Shown here: piece after piece, positions 56,001 through 63,952 of the stretch | Layout: every line of letters starts with the position of its first letter | Numbering within the stretch: position 1 is the stretch's first letter | NCBI GenBank assembly: GCA_003490025.1 | Contig: DNJC01000016.1 | Span: 24,164 to 88,163 of the forward strand | Direction: 5' to 3' | DNA length: 64,000 nucleotides | Source of the DNA: Geobacter sp. | GTDB taxonomy: Bacteria; Desulfobacterota; Desulfuromonadia; Geobacterales; Geobacteraceae | Made by a program: the position numbers and the translations under genes | Notes under the pieces: model-generated | What the model was told of the DNA's origin: nothing | What the model saw: only the letters and a program-made list of their open reading frames with translations | Databases searched by the model: none

Positions 56001-56515
56001 GGGAAGTTCTCCGCGTACCAGGAAGCCGCCGCTTTCGCCTCGTCCATCTTGTTGCGGCCGGCCAAGTACGCCACCTCCCCCTGCAGGCAGGCGGAGAGGA
56101 CGATGAGTCCCTCCTTGTGTTTTAGCAGGAGTTCCTTGTCGATGCGCGGGCGGCGGTAGAACCCTTCCTTGTACCCCGCGGAAACCAGGTAGGAGAGGTT
56201 CTTGAAGCCGGTCATGTTCTCGCACAGGAGGATGAGGTGGTAGCTGGTGACCGGGTCGGCGCTGGTGGGGGCCTGTTTCAGCAGGCGCGACTGGGGTGCT
56301 ATGTACACCTCGGAGCCTATGATCGGCTTGATCCCCTTGTCCTTGCACTTGAGGTAGAACTCGAGGGTGCCGAACATGTTGCCGTGGTCCGTCATGGCGA
56401 CGGCCGGCATGTGGCAATCCTTCACCTTCTTGAGGAGATCGCCGATGCGGATCGCCCCGTCCAGGAGGGAGTACTGGGAGTGGAGGTGGAGATGTACGAA
56501 ATTTGCTGAATCCAT
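53045..56515 (-). CDS. dnaE: DNA polymerase III subunit alpha
   Basis: About 1,156 aa (E. coli 1,160). An N-terminal PHP domain (FVHLHLHSQYSLLDG, MTDHGNMFG) precedes the polymerase core with GPGRGSAAGS and the catalytic PDIDVDFCQDRR, then helix-hairpin-helix and OB-fold regions (IKICGVPASLKEL...FLSLEDLCGAVEVVVFPETY). This is the replicative polymerase. A GTG at 56539 also opens the frame, but it has no ribosome site; the ATG at 56515 begins MDSANFVHLHLH like other DnaE proteins and is chosen. Confidence 0.97.
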   Translation of the reverse strand: MDSANFVHLHLHSQYSLLDGAIRIGDLLKKVKDCHMPAVAMTDHGNMFGTLEFYLKCKDKGIKPIIGSEVYIAPQSRLLKQAPTSADPVTSYHLILLCENMTGFKNLSYLVSAGYKEGFYRRPRIDKELLLKHKEGLIVLSACLQGEVAYLAGRNKMDEAKAAASWYAENFPGSYFIELQENKLPEQDIANRRLMQIAKELELPLVATNDCHYLNQEDARAHEILLCIQTGKTMSDPSRMAFSVDEFYVKTPQEMAAAFHYAPEALSNTVKIAERCELAFDFKTYYFPAYNAPEGETLDQQLERESTLGLVERLKKIRIKYDLTEEQEQGYHDRLRIELDCIKQMGFPGYFLIVADFINWAKDHGIPVGPGRGSAAGSLVAYCIKITDIDPMPYNLLFERFLNPERISMPDIDVDFCQDRREEVIQYMVDKYGRDRVCQIITFGTMAARGVIRDVGRALDLTFGEVDRIAKLVPEVLGITLDKALEQEPKLKELMAADAKVKEVMTVALRLEGLARHASTHAAGLVVAPKQMEEFCPVYKDQKTGSLTTQYSMKYVEKIGLVKFDFLGLKNLTVIDNAVKHIRSGKDPDFDITLLRDDDAESYKLLQAGNTTGVFQLESSGMKELLVKLKPSCFEDIIAVCALYRPGPLGSGMVDDFIERKHGRKQTVYDLPQLEPVLKDTYGVIVYQEQVMQIARSLAGYSLGGADLLRRAMGKKDAEQMAKERDKFLEGAEKLGLDLKKSAAIFDLMAKFAEYGFNKSHSAAYALVAYQTAFLKAHYPVEFMAALLTEDMGNTDKVIKSIGDCREMGIEVLPPDINESARSFRVLERAMRFGLGAVKNVGEGAIEAIIEARGEGPFKDIFDFCERVDLRRVNKRVIEALIKCGAFDCTGAKRAQLMAGLEDAAATGQRVQQERESAQASLFGAAEIVRSSNGGSNRLPDIPEWDEKYRLGCEKEAIGFFITGHPLDRYVADMRRFSTVDCSTIMEAKEKSEIKICGVPASLKELITKKGDRMAFLSLEDLCGAVEVVVFPETYARCSEILRGDDPIHVTGAVEQSEKGSKVMASEIILLRDLVERETRRVNFTIDAKEADPGKLTTLKGIISRYQGVCRSFLHLDIENSSRVTIKLSDAYKVSASEELTVEVSNLFGYNAVSFE

Positions 56516-56539
56516 AGGGCCGACATCCTGGGTTGACAC

Positions 56540-56750
56540 GGGGGGAACTGACTGAATCGAAACAACAAAAGGAGCCCTTTGCTTAGCCGGCTCCAGTCAA
56601 TGTATCAGCGAAAAAATTGTGCCCAAATATGCCACGAACGGGAGGGTTCTGTCAATGAAACAGAAAGGCGTTTAACGGGGATGAAGGGGATTAAAGGGAT
56701 GAGGGGAAATGGGAATCGCGGCAGGAATGCCGCTCCTACAGGGCGAGTTC
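56540..56750. repeat. Intergenic region with second copy of the 26-nt REP-like palindrome
   Basis: The gap between hisS and dnaE (56540-56921) holds no gene. At 56715-56740 lies the exact reverse complement of the 26-nt palindrome at 46496-46521. Confidence 0.75.
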
Positions 56751-56897
56751 ATTGTTCCCACGCTCCAGCGTGGGAACACAAGGCAGGACGCTCCCGCGTC
56801 CGATTCTATTCACCGACGGTTTTTGAGATAGGCGCCTGTAACTGACGCTGGAGCGTCAGGGGGCTTTTCGTTCCCACGCTGGAGCGTAGGAACGATG
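56751..56897. repeat. REP/MITE-like element, copy 2
   Basis: About 147 bp with the same ends and internal order as 35803-35944 (outer ACGCTCCAGCGTGGGAAC palindromes, inner GACGCTCCCGCGTC and ACGCTGGAGCGTC), but a different middle. It lies 24 nt past the hisS stop codon. Confidence 0.8.
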
Positions 56898-56921
56898 AAA
56901 AATCCCCTTTACCGCAGCGTA

Positions 56922-58175
56922 TCAAGCCTCGCCTTTCACCTGCTTCGCGATGACGCCGGCGTCGAGCGCGACCTCGCCCTGGACTCCGCCGTCCATGTCC
57001 TTCAACGGGGCGGTACCCCGGGCGAGCTCGTCCCCGCCGATGATGAGGGTGAAACGGGAGTTGAACTTGTCGGAACGCCTCATCTGGCTCTTCAGGCTCT
57101 TCCCCTCGTAGTCGATCTCGGCCGACACGCCACGGCGCTGCAGTGCGCTCATGAGCCGGAACGCCTCGGCATGGGCCTCTTCCCCCATGGCGGCGATGAA
57201 GAGGTCGGGACGACGGGAAAAATCCTTCTCGGCCAAAAGGAGCGCCACGCGTTCGACACCCATGGCGAACCCTATCCCCGGGATCTGGGGACCGCCGATC
57301 TCGGCGATGAGCCCGTCGTAGCGCCCGCCGGCGGCAACCGCGCTCTGGGAGCCGAGAAGGCCGGTCACCATCTCGAAGGTGGTCCGGGTGTAATAGTCAA
57401 GTCCGCGCACCATCCTCTGGTTGATGCTGTACGGGGTTCCCACCAGTTCGAGGAATTTCCTGGTCTTGTCGAAGTGGTCGCCGCACTCAAGGCAGAGGTA
57501 ATCGAGCATGGAGGGGGCTCCCTTGGTCGCCTCCTGGCACCCGGGGGACTTGCAGTCCAGCGCGCGCAGCGGGTTGGTCTCGTAGCGGCGCTTGCAGTCC
57601 TCGCAGAGAAGCTCGATCCGGTTCAGCAGGAAGCTCTTCAGGGCGTCGCGGTAGACGGGGCGGCAGCAGGGGCAGCCGAGGGAGTTGATCTGCAGCGTCG
57701 GCTCGTCCAGCCCCAGTTCCTGGAAGAAGTGGGTCAGCATGGTGAGCACCTGCGCGTCGACCGTGGGTGCGGCGACACCGGTGATCTCGGCGCCGATCTG
57801 GTGGAACTGGCGGTAGCGCCCTTTCTGCGGACGCTCGTAGCGGAACATGGGTCCCATGTAGTAGAGGCGCGCCACCGGGTCGAGGGCGTGCAGCTTGTGC
57901 TCGATGAAGGCGCGCATCACCGACGCGGTCCCCTCCGGGCGCATGGTGACCTTGTTCCCCCCCTTGTCCTCGAAGGAGTACATCTCCTTCTCGACGATGT
58001 CGGTGGCGTCGCCTATGGAACGGCAGAAAAGTTCGGTCTTCTCGAGGATCGGGATCCTGATCTCCGAGAGTCCGTAAAGCTCGAAAACCCGGCGGGCAGT
58101 CGCCTCGATATGCTGCCACTTCTCAACCTCGCCGGGGAGAATGTCGTTGAATCCTTTAACACCTGTGATCGCCAC
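56922..58175 (-). CDS. hisS: Histidyl-tRNA synthetase
   Basis: 417 aa, class II synthetase. Motif 2 FRYERPQKGRYRQFHQIGAEI, the histidine-specific GLDYYTRTTFE and GGRYDGLI, RPEGTA, and motif 3 GIGFAMGVERVALLL. A cysteine-rich stretch (CPCCRPVYR...CEDCKRR) lies in the middle, as in several bacterial HisRS. The C-terminal anticodon-binding domain is complete. AAGGAGAG lies ahead of the ATG. Confidence 0.97.
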   Translation of the reverse strand: MAITGVKGFNDILPGEVEKWQHIEATARRVFELYGLSEIRIPILEKTELFCRSIGDATDIVEKEMYSFEDKGGNKVTMRPEGTASVMRAFIEHKLHALDPVARLYYMGPMFRYERPQKGRYRQFHQIGAEITGVAAPTVDAQVLTMLTHFFQELGLDEPTLQINSLGCPCCRPVYRDALKSFLLNRIELLCEDCKRRYETNPLRALDCKSPGCQEATKGAPSMLDYLCLECGDHFDKTRKFLELVGTPYSINQRMVRGLDYYTRTTFEMVTGLLGSQSAVAAGGRYDGLIAEIGGPQIPGIGFAMGVERVALLLAEKDFSRRPDLFIAAMGEEAHAEAFRLMSALQRRGVSAEIDYEGKSLKSQMRRSDKFNSRFTLIIGGDELARGTAPLKDMDGGVQGEVALDAGVIAKQVKGEA

Positions 58176-58216
58176 GTTAACGCTCTCCTTGCTTCATAAA
58201 ATTGCTGCCTTAACCC

Positions 58217-58244
58217 GTAGGGGCGAATGATTATTCGCCCCTAC
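58217..58244. repeat. GGGGCGAAT palindrome, copy 2
   Basis: GTAGGGGCGAAT / ATTCGCCCCTAC arms around GATT, upstream of hisS. Compare 53015-53037. Confidence 0.8.
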
Positions 58245-58316
58245 AGGACAGCCCCATCTCGTCAATAAGGTAAAAATAGAAAAACCGGAAGAACCTGGTG
58301 AGGGTGTGTCTTTTCG

Positions 58317-59696
58317 TTACGGAGGCGTCGTCCGCCTCTGGGCGTGGAAGGCCCTGTTCTTGCCCGCGCTCTTGCCGCGGTACATCGCCTGGTCCGCCAT
58401 CTCGAGGAGTTCGACCTTGGTCGAGGCGTCGTCCGGCGAACAGGCGAAACCGAGACTCACGGTGAGCTTGATGGCGAGACCGTCGGCCTTCGAGAAGGTG
58501 TGCGCCTCGACGGTCCGCCTGATACGCTCGGCAACGACATTGGCGCCGTCAAGACCTGTCTCGACCAGCACGATGGTATACTCGTCGCCGCCGTAGCGGA
58601 TCACCGCATCGACGTCACGCACGCTCCTTCGCAGCAGCGTCCCGACCTCGCGCAGCACCCGGCTCCCGATCAGGTGCCCGTACTGGTCGTTCACCGCCTT
58701 GAAGAGGTCGATATCCAGGAACAGCACGGAGAGGTTGGAGCCGTAGCGGTCTGAACGCTTCAGCTCCCGCTCCAGCACCACGTCGAGATAGCGGTAATTG
58801 TAAAGCCCGGTGAGCTCGTCTATGTAGAGGAGGTCCTTGGCGAAATTGTAGCGGGCGGCGTTTTCCAGCGCGAGGGAGGCCTGGTCCAGAAGGAAGACGA
58901 TGTGCTTGCGGTTCACGTCCCGGGGGAGCGCCGCACCCGCATCGTTGAACAGGATGACCACGCCCTGGAGCACCGACTTCTGCCTGATGTAGAGGCAGAT
59001 CGCCTCCTTCAGGTCGCCACCGTACTCGGTCCCTTCGGGGAGGAAATCCGCGAGGAACGCGATATTGCTGGAGCCGTCGTCGCGCAGGTCGCACTCGGTT
59101 ATCACCGCCTGCCCCAGAAGGAGGGCGTCCGGCTCGTCAAACCCCTTCAGCTCATGCAGCACGAGCTGCCCGCCCTCGTTGAAATATCCCAGTCCGCGGC
59201 TGACACCGACCTCCTTGGAGAGCGCATCCATCAGCAGGGGGTAGATCCGCTCCAGTTCCAGGCAGTTCGCGATGTTCTGGCTCACCTGGAAAAGGTTCAC
59301 CAGTCCCTTGAGTTCAAGGTTCTCGTCCAGGAGCCTGCGCTGCTCCATGCAGTGGGACACGATGTGGCGGAACTCGTCGTGGTTGATCGGCTTGATCAGG
59401 TAGTCGGTGGCCCCGTTTTTCAGGGCATAGATGGCAGTCTCGACGTTGGCGTGTCCCGTCACCATGATGACGGACACCGCAGGATCGAGCCTCTTAACCG
59501 CCGAAAGGATGTCGAGACCGCTCACGTCGCGCATCACGAGGTCGGTGACAACCAGGTGATACCCGCCGTGACGGATCATCTCCAACGCCTCTTCGCCCGA
59601 GGAAGCCACCTCCACGCTGTAACCGTCTTCCTTCAGCAGGTCGGTGAAGACTTCCCGGAAAAAGCTGTCGTCTTCGACTAAAAGAATCCTTTCCAT
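58317..59696 (-). CDS. Response regulator with GAF-like and GGDEF (diguanylate cyclase) domains
   Basis: 459 aa from the preferred start. Receiver domain with LVEDD and the phospho-acceptor in LVVTDLVMRD; a GAF-like middle (about 150-290); and a GGDEF domain with DELTGLYNYRYLD, FLDIDLFKAVNDQYGH and the active-site RYGGDEYTIVL. GGDEY is an accepted active variant, so c-di-GMP synthesis upon phosphorylation is likely. No I-site RxxD is obvious just before it. A GTG at 59717 also opens the frame, but AGGAG lies 9 nt before the ATG at 59696. No partner kinase is adjacent (orphan). Confidence 0.9.
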   Translation of the reverse strand: MERILLVEDDSFFREVFTDLLKEDGYSVEVASSGEEALEMIRHGGYHLVVTDLVMRDVSGLDILSAVKRLDPAVSVIMVTGHANVETAIYALKNGATDYLIKPINHDEFRHIVSHCMEQRRLLDENLELKGLVNLFQVSQNIANCLELERIYPLLMDALSKEVGVSRGLGYFNEGGQLVLHELKGFDEPDALLLGQAVITECDLRDDGSSNIAFLADFLPEGTEYGGDLKEAICLYIRQKSVLQGVVILFNDAGAALPRDVNRKHIVFLLDQASLALENAARYNFAKDLLYIDELTGLYNYRYLDVVLERELKRSDRYGSNLSVLFLDIDLFKAVNDQYGHLIGSRVLREVGTLLRRSVRDVDAVIRYGGDEYTIVLVETGLDGANVVAERIRRTVEAHTFSKADGLAIKLTVSLGFACSPDDASTKVELLEMADQAMYRGKSAGKNRAFHAQRRTTPP

Positions 59697-59775
59697 ACGG
59701 AGGATCTCCTGAATCACCGGGGTATTAGGGGGACAATCCCACGCTAAACTAGCAGATACAACTCCTGAGTGTCAA

Positions 59776-62181
59776 TTAAAATGCCCCCCAGGGGGTCGTC
59801 ACCTCAAGGGTCCCCCCCGCCCCGCAAACCGCCTGCACCGTCCCTTCGAGATCGGTGCGATACACCGGTATCCCTTTTCTTTGCAGCCGCTCCAGGGTTG
59901 GGCGTGACGGGAGACGGAAGCTGTTGCCGAATCCCGCGGAAATAACGGCGGCCCGGGGGTTCGCCGCTGCGAGAAAGGGATCGCCCGACGCATACCGGCT
60001 GCCGTGGTGGGCCACCTTGAGCAGTGAGCAGCGCAGCGACACTCCCCGTTCGAGCAGTTCCTCCTCGGTCCTGCTCCCGATATCGCCGGTGAAAAGGATC
60101 GAGCTTTTGCCGTAGCTGAGCCGCAATACCATGGAACCGTCGTTGGCATCGCCGGAAGCGGGCGGCTGCGTGCTCGCGGGAGACAGAGGCTCGACCATGG
60201 CGCCGCCGACCGCGAAGGGAGAAGAGGTGCCGTTCACGGTCCGCACCGGGATGCCGCGGGCCGAGAGCACCCATTTCAGCTGCAGGTATTCGGGGGAGGA
60301 TGAGGGGACGCCGCTCTCCCAGAATTCCCCCACGTCGAAATAAGTGGCCAGGTAGAGCACCCCCTGAAGATGGTCGGGGTGCTCGTGGGAGAGCACCAGG
60401 TAGTCGACACGCCGCACCGCCAGGCTCCTGAGCGCCGGCGCAAGCAGGCGGGACCCCACCCGGGAACCCGCATCGGTCGCGTTGCCGCCGCCATCCACCA
60501 CCATCCATTTCCCGTCCGGCAACCGCAGCAGCGCCGCATCCCCCTGCCCCACGCTCAGAAAGTAAGCCCGCAGCATGCCGTCCCCCTCCCCTGCGGCGGG
60601 AAGCGCACGAAACGCCAGCACCATGACCAGCGGGATCAAGGCGAAGAGGCAGCGCATCCGGCTCCGGAGAAAGGTGACGGCGCAAAGCGCCAGGCAGGCG
60701 AGAAGGATATCGAGCCGCTTTGGGGCGTAGGCTGACAGGACCGGCGCGCGTGCAAGCGAAACGATGATCGTGTCCGAAAGCCGGACCAGGAAGCCCGCCA
60801 GATGCAGCAGCGCTTCGGCCGGGGTCTCCGCCACGAAGCTAAGCGGAAGCGATGCGAATCCCGCCACCACCGCGCCGTAGCCTAGGAGCGGCACGATGAC
60901 CAGGTTCGAGGCGATTCCGACGAAGGATATCCGCTGGAAGTAGTAGGCGACGGGGACCAGCGTCGCCAGGATCGCCGCCAGGGACGCCGCGGCGAGAAGG
61001 AGCAGCCAACGCATCTTTTTCCCCAGGCCGGAAAACGGCGCGGAGAGCGGCTGCGCCAGCACCACGATCCCCCAGATGGCGAGGAAGGAGAGCTGGAAGG
61101 AGACATCGAAAAGCGTCTCCGGCGCCGCGACCAGGATGATGAAGGCGGCCAGCATGATGGCGTTCACCGGCTCTATTTCGCGCTTGAGATGCAGCGCCGC
61201 AACCACGCCGGCGATCATGAGGACGCTGCGGACAGTCGCCGCCCCCTCGCCAGAGAGGACGAGGTAAAAGACCACCACCGGGAGTGAGGCGACCAGGAGC
61301 GCCTGCTTCAGGTTGAGATGAAGCGCCAGGAACTCGGAGCGGCGCGCCACGAAGTAAAGGGAATGAAAGAGCGACAGGAAGACGATGCCGACGTGAAACC
61401 CGGATATGGAGAGTATGTGGTTGACGCCGCTCCTGGCGTAGGCATCGTTGAGTCCTTCCGGCACGTCCCCCTTGTCCCCCAGGAGCAGGGCCTTCAGGAC
61501 CCCGCCTTCGACGCCCGGCTCCCGCTCGACGATGAAGGCTCCCAGCGACCCTGCCACCTCGTCCACCCAATGTCGCCACCCCGCTCCTTCCCGCAGCAAA
61601 ACGAGGTCATCCGGCTCCATCACGAAGGCCGTCTCGAAGATGCGCTGGTAGGCAAGCCGCCTGGCCTGGTCCGTCTCGCCGGGAATACCGTAGCGGCGCG
61701 GCTGGCGGAGCCGCGATGAAAAGAGGATCCGGTCCCCTGTGCAAAGCCTGGCCCTCCCCTGTTTGACGTAGACGAGGAGGCGGGCCCGGACCGCCCTGTC
61801 GGTGCCTTCCGCCCGGACGCGCTCCACCTGCAGATAGATCTTCCCGCCGCCGGACGCCATTTCCTCCGGACGCCGGTCCAGGACTCCCTCTATTTCCACC
61901 GGTGCCTCTCCTGCGAAGACGGCCAAGTGATCGGATGGGTGGAGGAAGGGGCGGAGCGAAAGAGTTCCCCATAGAAAAAAGAGGAGGGAGAGTGAAAGCA
62001 GGAAGGGAAAAGCCCCCCTGACGAAGCAGGCGGCAAGGGTCGCGACAACCACGGCGGAGAGCGCCCAGACCGGCGCTACGGCATCCAGCATGTCGGCCGC
62101 GACGAGCCCGGCAACCAGCGAGGCAAGCGGTATCAGCAGAGGTCTCTCCAGGAGGCACCTCCCAAGAAAAATTAAAAACAA
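59776..62181 (-). CDS. comEC: DNA internalization competence protein ComEC/Rec2
   Basis: 801 aa. A polytopic membrane protein with an N-terminal DUF4131-like part, the competence core (SGVNHILSISGFHVGIVFLSLF, QLSFLAIWGIVVL) and a C-terminal metallo-beta-lactamase-like domain (SVGQGDAALLRLPDGKWMVVDGGG, LSHEHPDHLQG, KVAHHGSRYASGDPF). It forms the inner-membrane channel for single-stranded DNA uptake. No ATG lies near the start; a TTG at 62181 opens the frame and the true start is uncertain. Confidence 0.93.
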   Translation of the reverse strand: MFLIFLGRCLLERPLLIPLASLVAGLVAADMLDAVAPVWALSAVVVATLAACFVRGAFPFLLSLSLLFFLWGTLSLRPFLHPSDHLAVFAGEAPVEIEGVLDRRPEEMASGGGKIYLQVERVRAEGTDRAVRARLLVYVKQGRARLCTGDRILFSSRLRQPRRYGIPGETDQARRLAYQRIFETAFVMEPDDLVLLREGAGWRHWVDEVAGSLGAFIVEREPGVEGGVLKALLLGDKGDVPEGLNDAYARSGVNHILSISGFHVGIVFLSLFHSLYFVARRSEFLALHLNLKQALLVASLPVVVFYLVLSGEGAATVRSVLMIAGVVAALHLKREIEPVNAIMLAAFIILVAAPETLFDVSFQLSFLAIWGIVVLAQPLSAPFSGLGKKMRWLLLLAAASLAAILATLVPVAYYFQRISFVGIASNLVIVPLLGYGAVVAGFASLPLSFVAETPAEALLHLAGFLVRLSDTIIVSLARAPVLSAYAPKRLDILLACLALCAVTFLRSRMRCLFALIPLVMVLAFRALPAAGEGDGMLRAYFLSVGQGDAALLRLPDGKWMVVDGGGNATDAGSRVGSRLLAPALRSLAVRRVDYLVLSHEHPDHLQGVLYLATYFDVGEFWESGVPSSSPEYLQLKWVLSARGIPVRTVNGTSSPFAVGGAMVEPLSPASTQPPASGDANDGSMVLRLSYGKSSILFTGDIGSRTEEELLERGVSLRCSLLKVAHHGSRYASGDPFLAAANPRAAVISAGFGNSFRLPSRPTLERLQRKGIPVYRTDLEGTVQAVCGAGGTLEVTTPWGAF

Positions 62182-62371
62182 CCAAATTTATAGCACAGGG
62201 GAGCACCGCCACAATCGGGCTGTGCGCAGGAAAGCTTGGCTGTTCACACTTCGCCACCTGCATAACTCACTGTAATCACAGGGCATGTACAGAAACAGCA
62301 CTGCTCCCTGTTCAGCTTTAGCACAGATGAGCTCGAAAAGGGGCTGTCGACGACCAGGCGTGCGGCAAGAT

Positions 62372-62386
62372 AAAATATCGTATTTT
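62372..62386. promoter_or_regulatory. AT-rich palindrome upstream of the Fis-type gene
   Basis: AAAATA-TCG-TATTTT at 62372-62386 in the 294-nt region between comEC and the plus-strand gene at 62476. It may be an operator; no promoter was firmly identified. Confidence 0.35.
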
Positions 62387-62475
62387 CAGTCACTTGCGAT
62401 GACGGAGCGTCCCCGTGCCAAGTTGGTATGACCGTTGAAGAGTAAGTACAAACGGAAAATACTGGGGGTGACGCG

Positions 62476-62934
62476 ATGGGATACAGGGACCGCAGCACGA
62501 ATGAAAGATCTGGTTCTCATGCTTACTGCATCATGGAAGTGCGTCTCAGGAAGAAGGGGGCGCCGGCGGGGACCAAGGACGATCTACGGATCATGACCGT
62601 CGATAGCCACTGGGACACGCTGCGCTTTGTCCAGGACAACATGGATGAGTGTGTGGGGAACGTGGTGAAGCTGAAGCGGATGGAACCGTCGGCGGTGGAC
62701 GGCGTCAACGAAAGCGCCGAACTGTTCCAGAAGAACCTGGAGCCGCTGGTCGCTACGCTGGCCGCTTCGCAGGGGCAAGGGGTGATGGACAAGCTTTCCG
62801 TGTCGCTGAAAAAGGCCCTCCTGCTGATGGTGATGGAGCGCTACCAAAGCGACCGGGAAAGGGCCTGCCGCGTTCTGGGCATCTCCCGCGAGAAGCTGGA
62901 AAAGGAACTCCAGCTCTGCGGTGTCGCCCGCTGA
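62476..62934 (+). CDS. Small protein with C-terminal Fis-type helix-turn-helix
   Basis: 152 aa. The last 45 residues (LKKALLLMVMERYQSDRERACRVLGISREKLEKELQ) match the Fis/NtrC-type DNA-binding helix-turn-helix. The first 100 residues are not recognised: a possible beta-strand start (CIMEVRLRKKGA...DLRIMTVDS) and a helical centre. It has no receiver or AAA+ domain, so it is not an NtrC activator. GGGGGTG precedes the ATG. It may be a stand-alone regulator; targets unknown. Confidence 0.65.
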   Translation: MGYRDRSTNERSGSHAYCIMEVRLRKKGAPAGTKDDLRIMTVDSHWDTLRFVQDNMDECVGNVVKLKRMEPSAVDGVNESAELFQKNLEPLVATLAASQGQGVMDKLSVSLKKALLLMVMERYQSDRERACRVLGISREKLEKELQLCGVAR

Positions 62935-62958
62935 CAGAAATCGCGCGTCAAACCCGTT

Positions 62959-63846
62959 TTAGAAATATTCTTCCTGATAAGAAGGGATCTCCGCAGACCA
63001 GCGGGGGTCCCTTTTTGCTTGCGTCAGCGCCGCCTCCACGCTCTCGATGAGGCGCTGCCGGTCCTTAGGATAGCTGCCGGCCAGGTTCAGGAAGTTGGAG
63101 ACGTGGTTGGAGCGCAGAATGGTTCCTTGCGGCTCCAGCCGCTGCAGCAGCGCACGCGTTTCCAGCAGGATTTCGCCGTGGCTGAGCGGCTCGATCAGGT
63201 CGAGGAAATCCTCGTTGTGGCGGATGAACATGGTGAGGAGAGAAAAGTACTCGGGGGAGAGCGCGGTCACCCACTGCGCCGTGGCCGCCGCATGTTCGGC
63301 GCTTCGCTTCCTCCCCGCCAGCCCGAGGATGGCTGTGACGGAGAGCTTCATCCCGGCGTCCATCGCCTTCCGGCAGAACTCCAGCATCTCGTCCGGGCCA
63401 AACCCCTTGTTGATCAGCCGGAGCGTCTCCGCGTCCCCGCTTTCCAGGCCGAAATAAAGGATCCGCAGCTTCTTCATGCGCAGGACGGCAAGCTCCTCCA
63501 CGCTTTTCCTGCTGAGGCTGTTCGGCGAGGCGTAGGCGCCCACGCGGGTGAGGGAGGGAAAGGTCGCGGACAGGGCATCCAGTATCGCCCCGAGTCCCTG
63601 CTGCGGATAGACGAGCGCATCGCCGTCCGCCAGGAAAACCCGCCGCACGCTGTGGCGGTAGCGCTCGGGAATGGAGCGGATCTCCGCCAGCACCTCGTCG
63701 AGGGTGCGGATACGGAAATGCTTCATCTTGTACATGCCGCAGAAATTGCATGTGTTCTGGGAACAGCCGATGGTGATCTGGAAGATGAGGCTCCCCGCTT
63801 CTGAGGGGGGACGAAACAGCGGCTCGTCGTAGTTGAAAAAATACAT
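62959..63846 (-). CDS. Radical SAM protein
   Basis: 295 aa. The iron-sulfur motif is C28-x4-C33-x2-C36 (GCSQNTCNFCGMYK), one residue longer than the usual C-x3-C-x2-C but seen in a known subgroup of the Elp3/MiaB-like family. FLADGDALVYPQQGL and LRILYFGLESGDAETLRLINKG are typical radical SAM barrel blocks; no cobalamin or TRAM domain. Substrate unknown. Its end lies 24 nt from the convergent Fis-type gene. Confidence 0.88.
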   Translation of the reverse strand: MYFFNYDEPLFRPPSEAGSLIFQITIGCSQNTCNFCGMYKMKHFRIRTLDEVLAEIRSIPERYRHSVRRVFLADGDALVYPQQGLGAILDALSATFPSLTRVGAYASPNSLSRKSVEELAVLRMKKLRILYFGLESGDAETLRLINKGFGPDEMLEFCRKAMDAGMKLSVTAILGLAGRKRSAEHAAATAQWVTALSPEYFSLLTMFIRHNEDFLDLIEPLSHGEILLETRALLQRLEPQGTILRSNHVSNFLNLAGSYPKDRQRLIESVEAALTQAKRDPRWSAEIPSYQEEYF

Positions 63847-63924
63847 CCCGGCTCCATTTGGCGTTCAGAATGCCCGTGCTCTATGCCCCGCACCTTACCA
63901 TGAAAAAGGTCTTCCTCCGCAACG

Positions 63925-63952
63925 AAAAAACCCCTCGGACGCAAGGGGTTTT
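63925..63952 (-). terminator. Rho-independent terminator of a gene beyond the right edge
   Basis: AACCCCT/AGGGGTT stem with TTTTTT on the minus strand. The remaining 50 nt to the window end show no feature besides a CCCCTCCCCCGGAGGGG palindrome. Confidence 0.7.

Noticed and set aside
53171..56125. Plus-strand open frame of 984 codons
   Set aside because: It is the antisense shadow of dnaE. High GC with strong third-position bias keeps the opposite strand open; the translation is low-complexity and matches no family.
62420..62450. Possible sigma-54 promoter ahead of the Fis-type gene (TTGGTATGACCGTTGA)
   Set aside because: The invariant GC of the -12 element is missing (GA), so the match is too weak.
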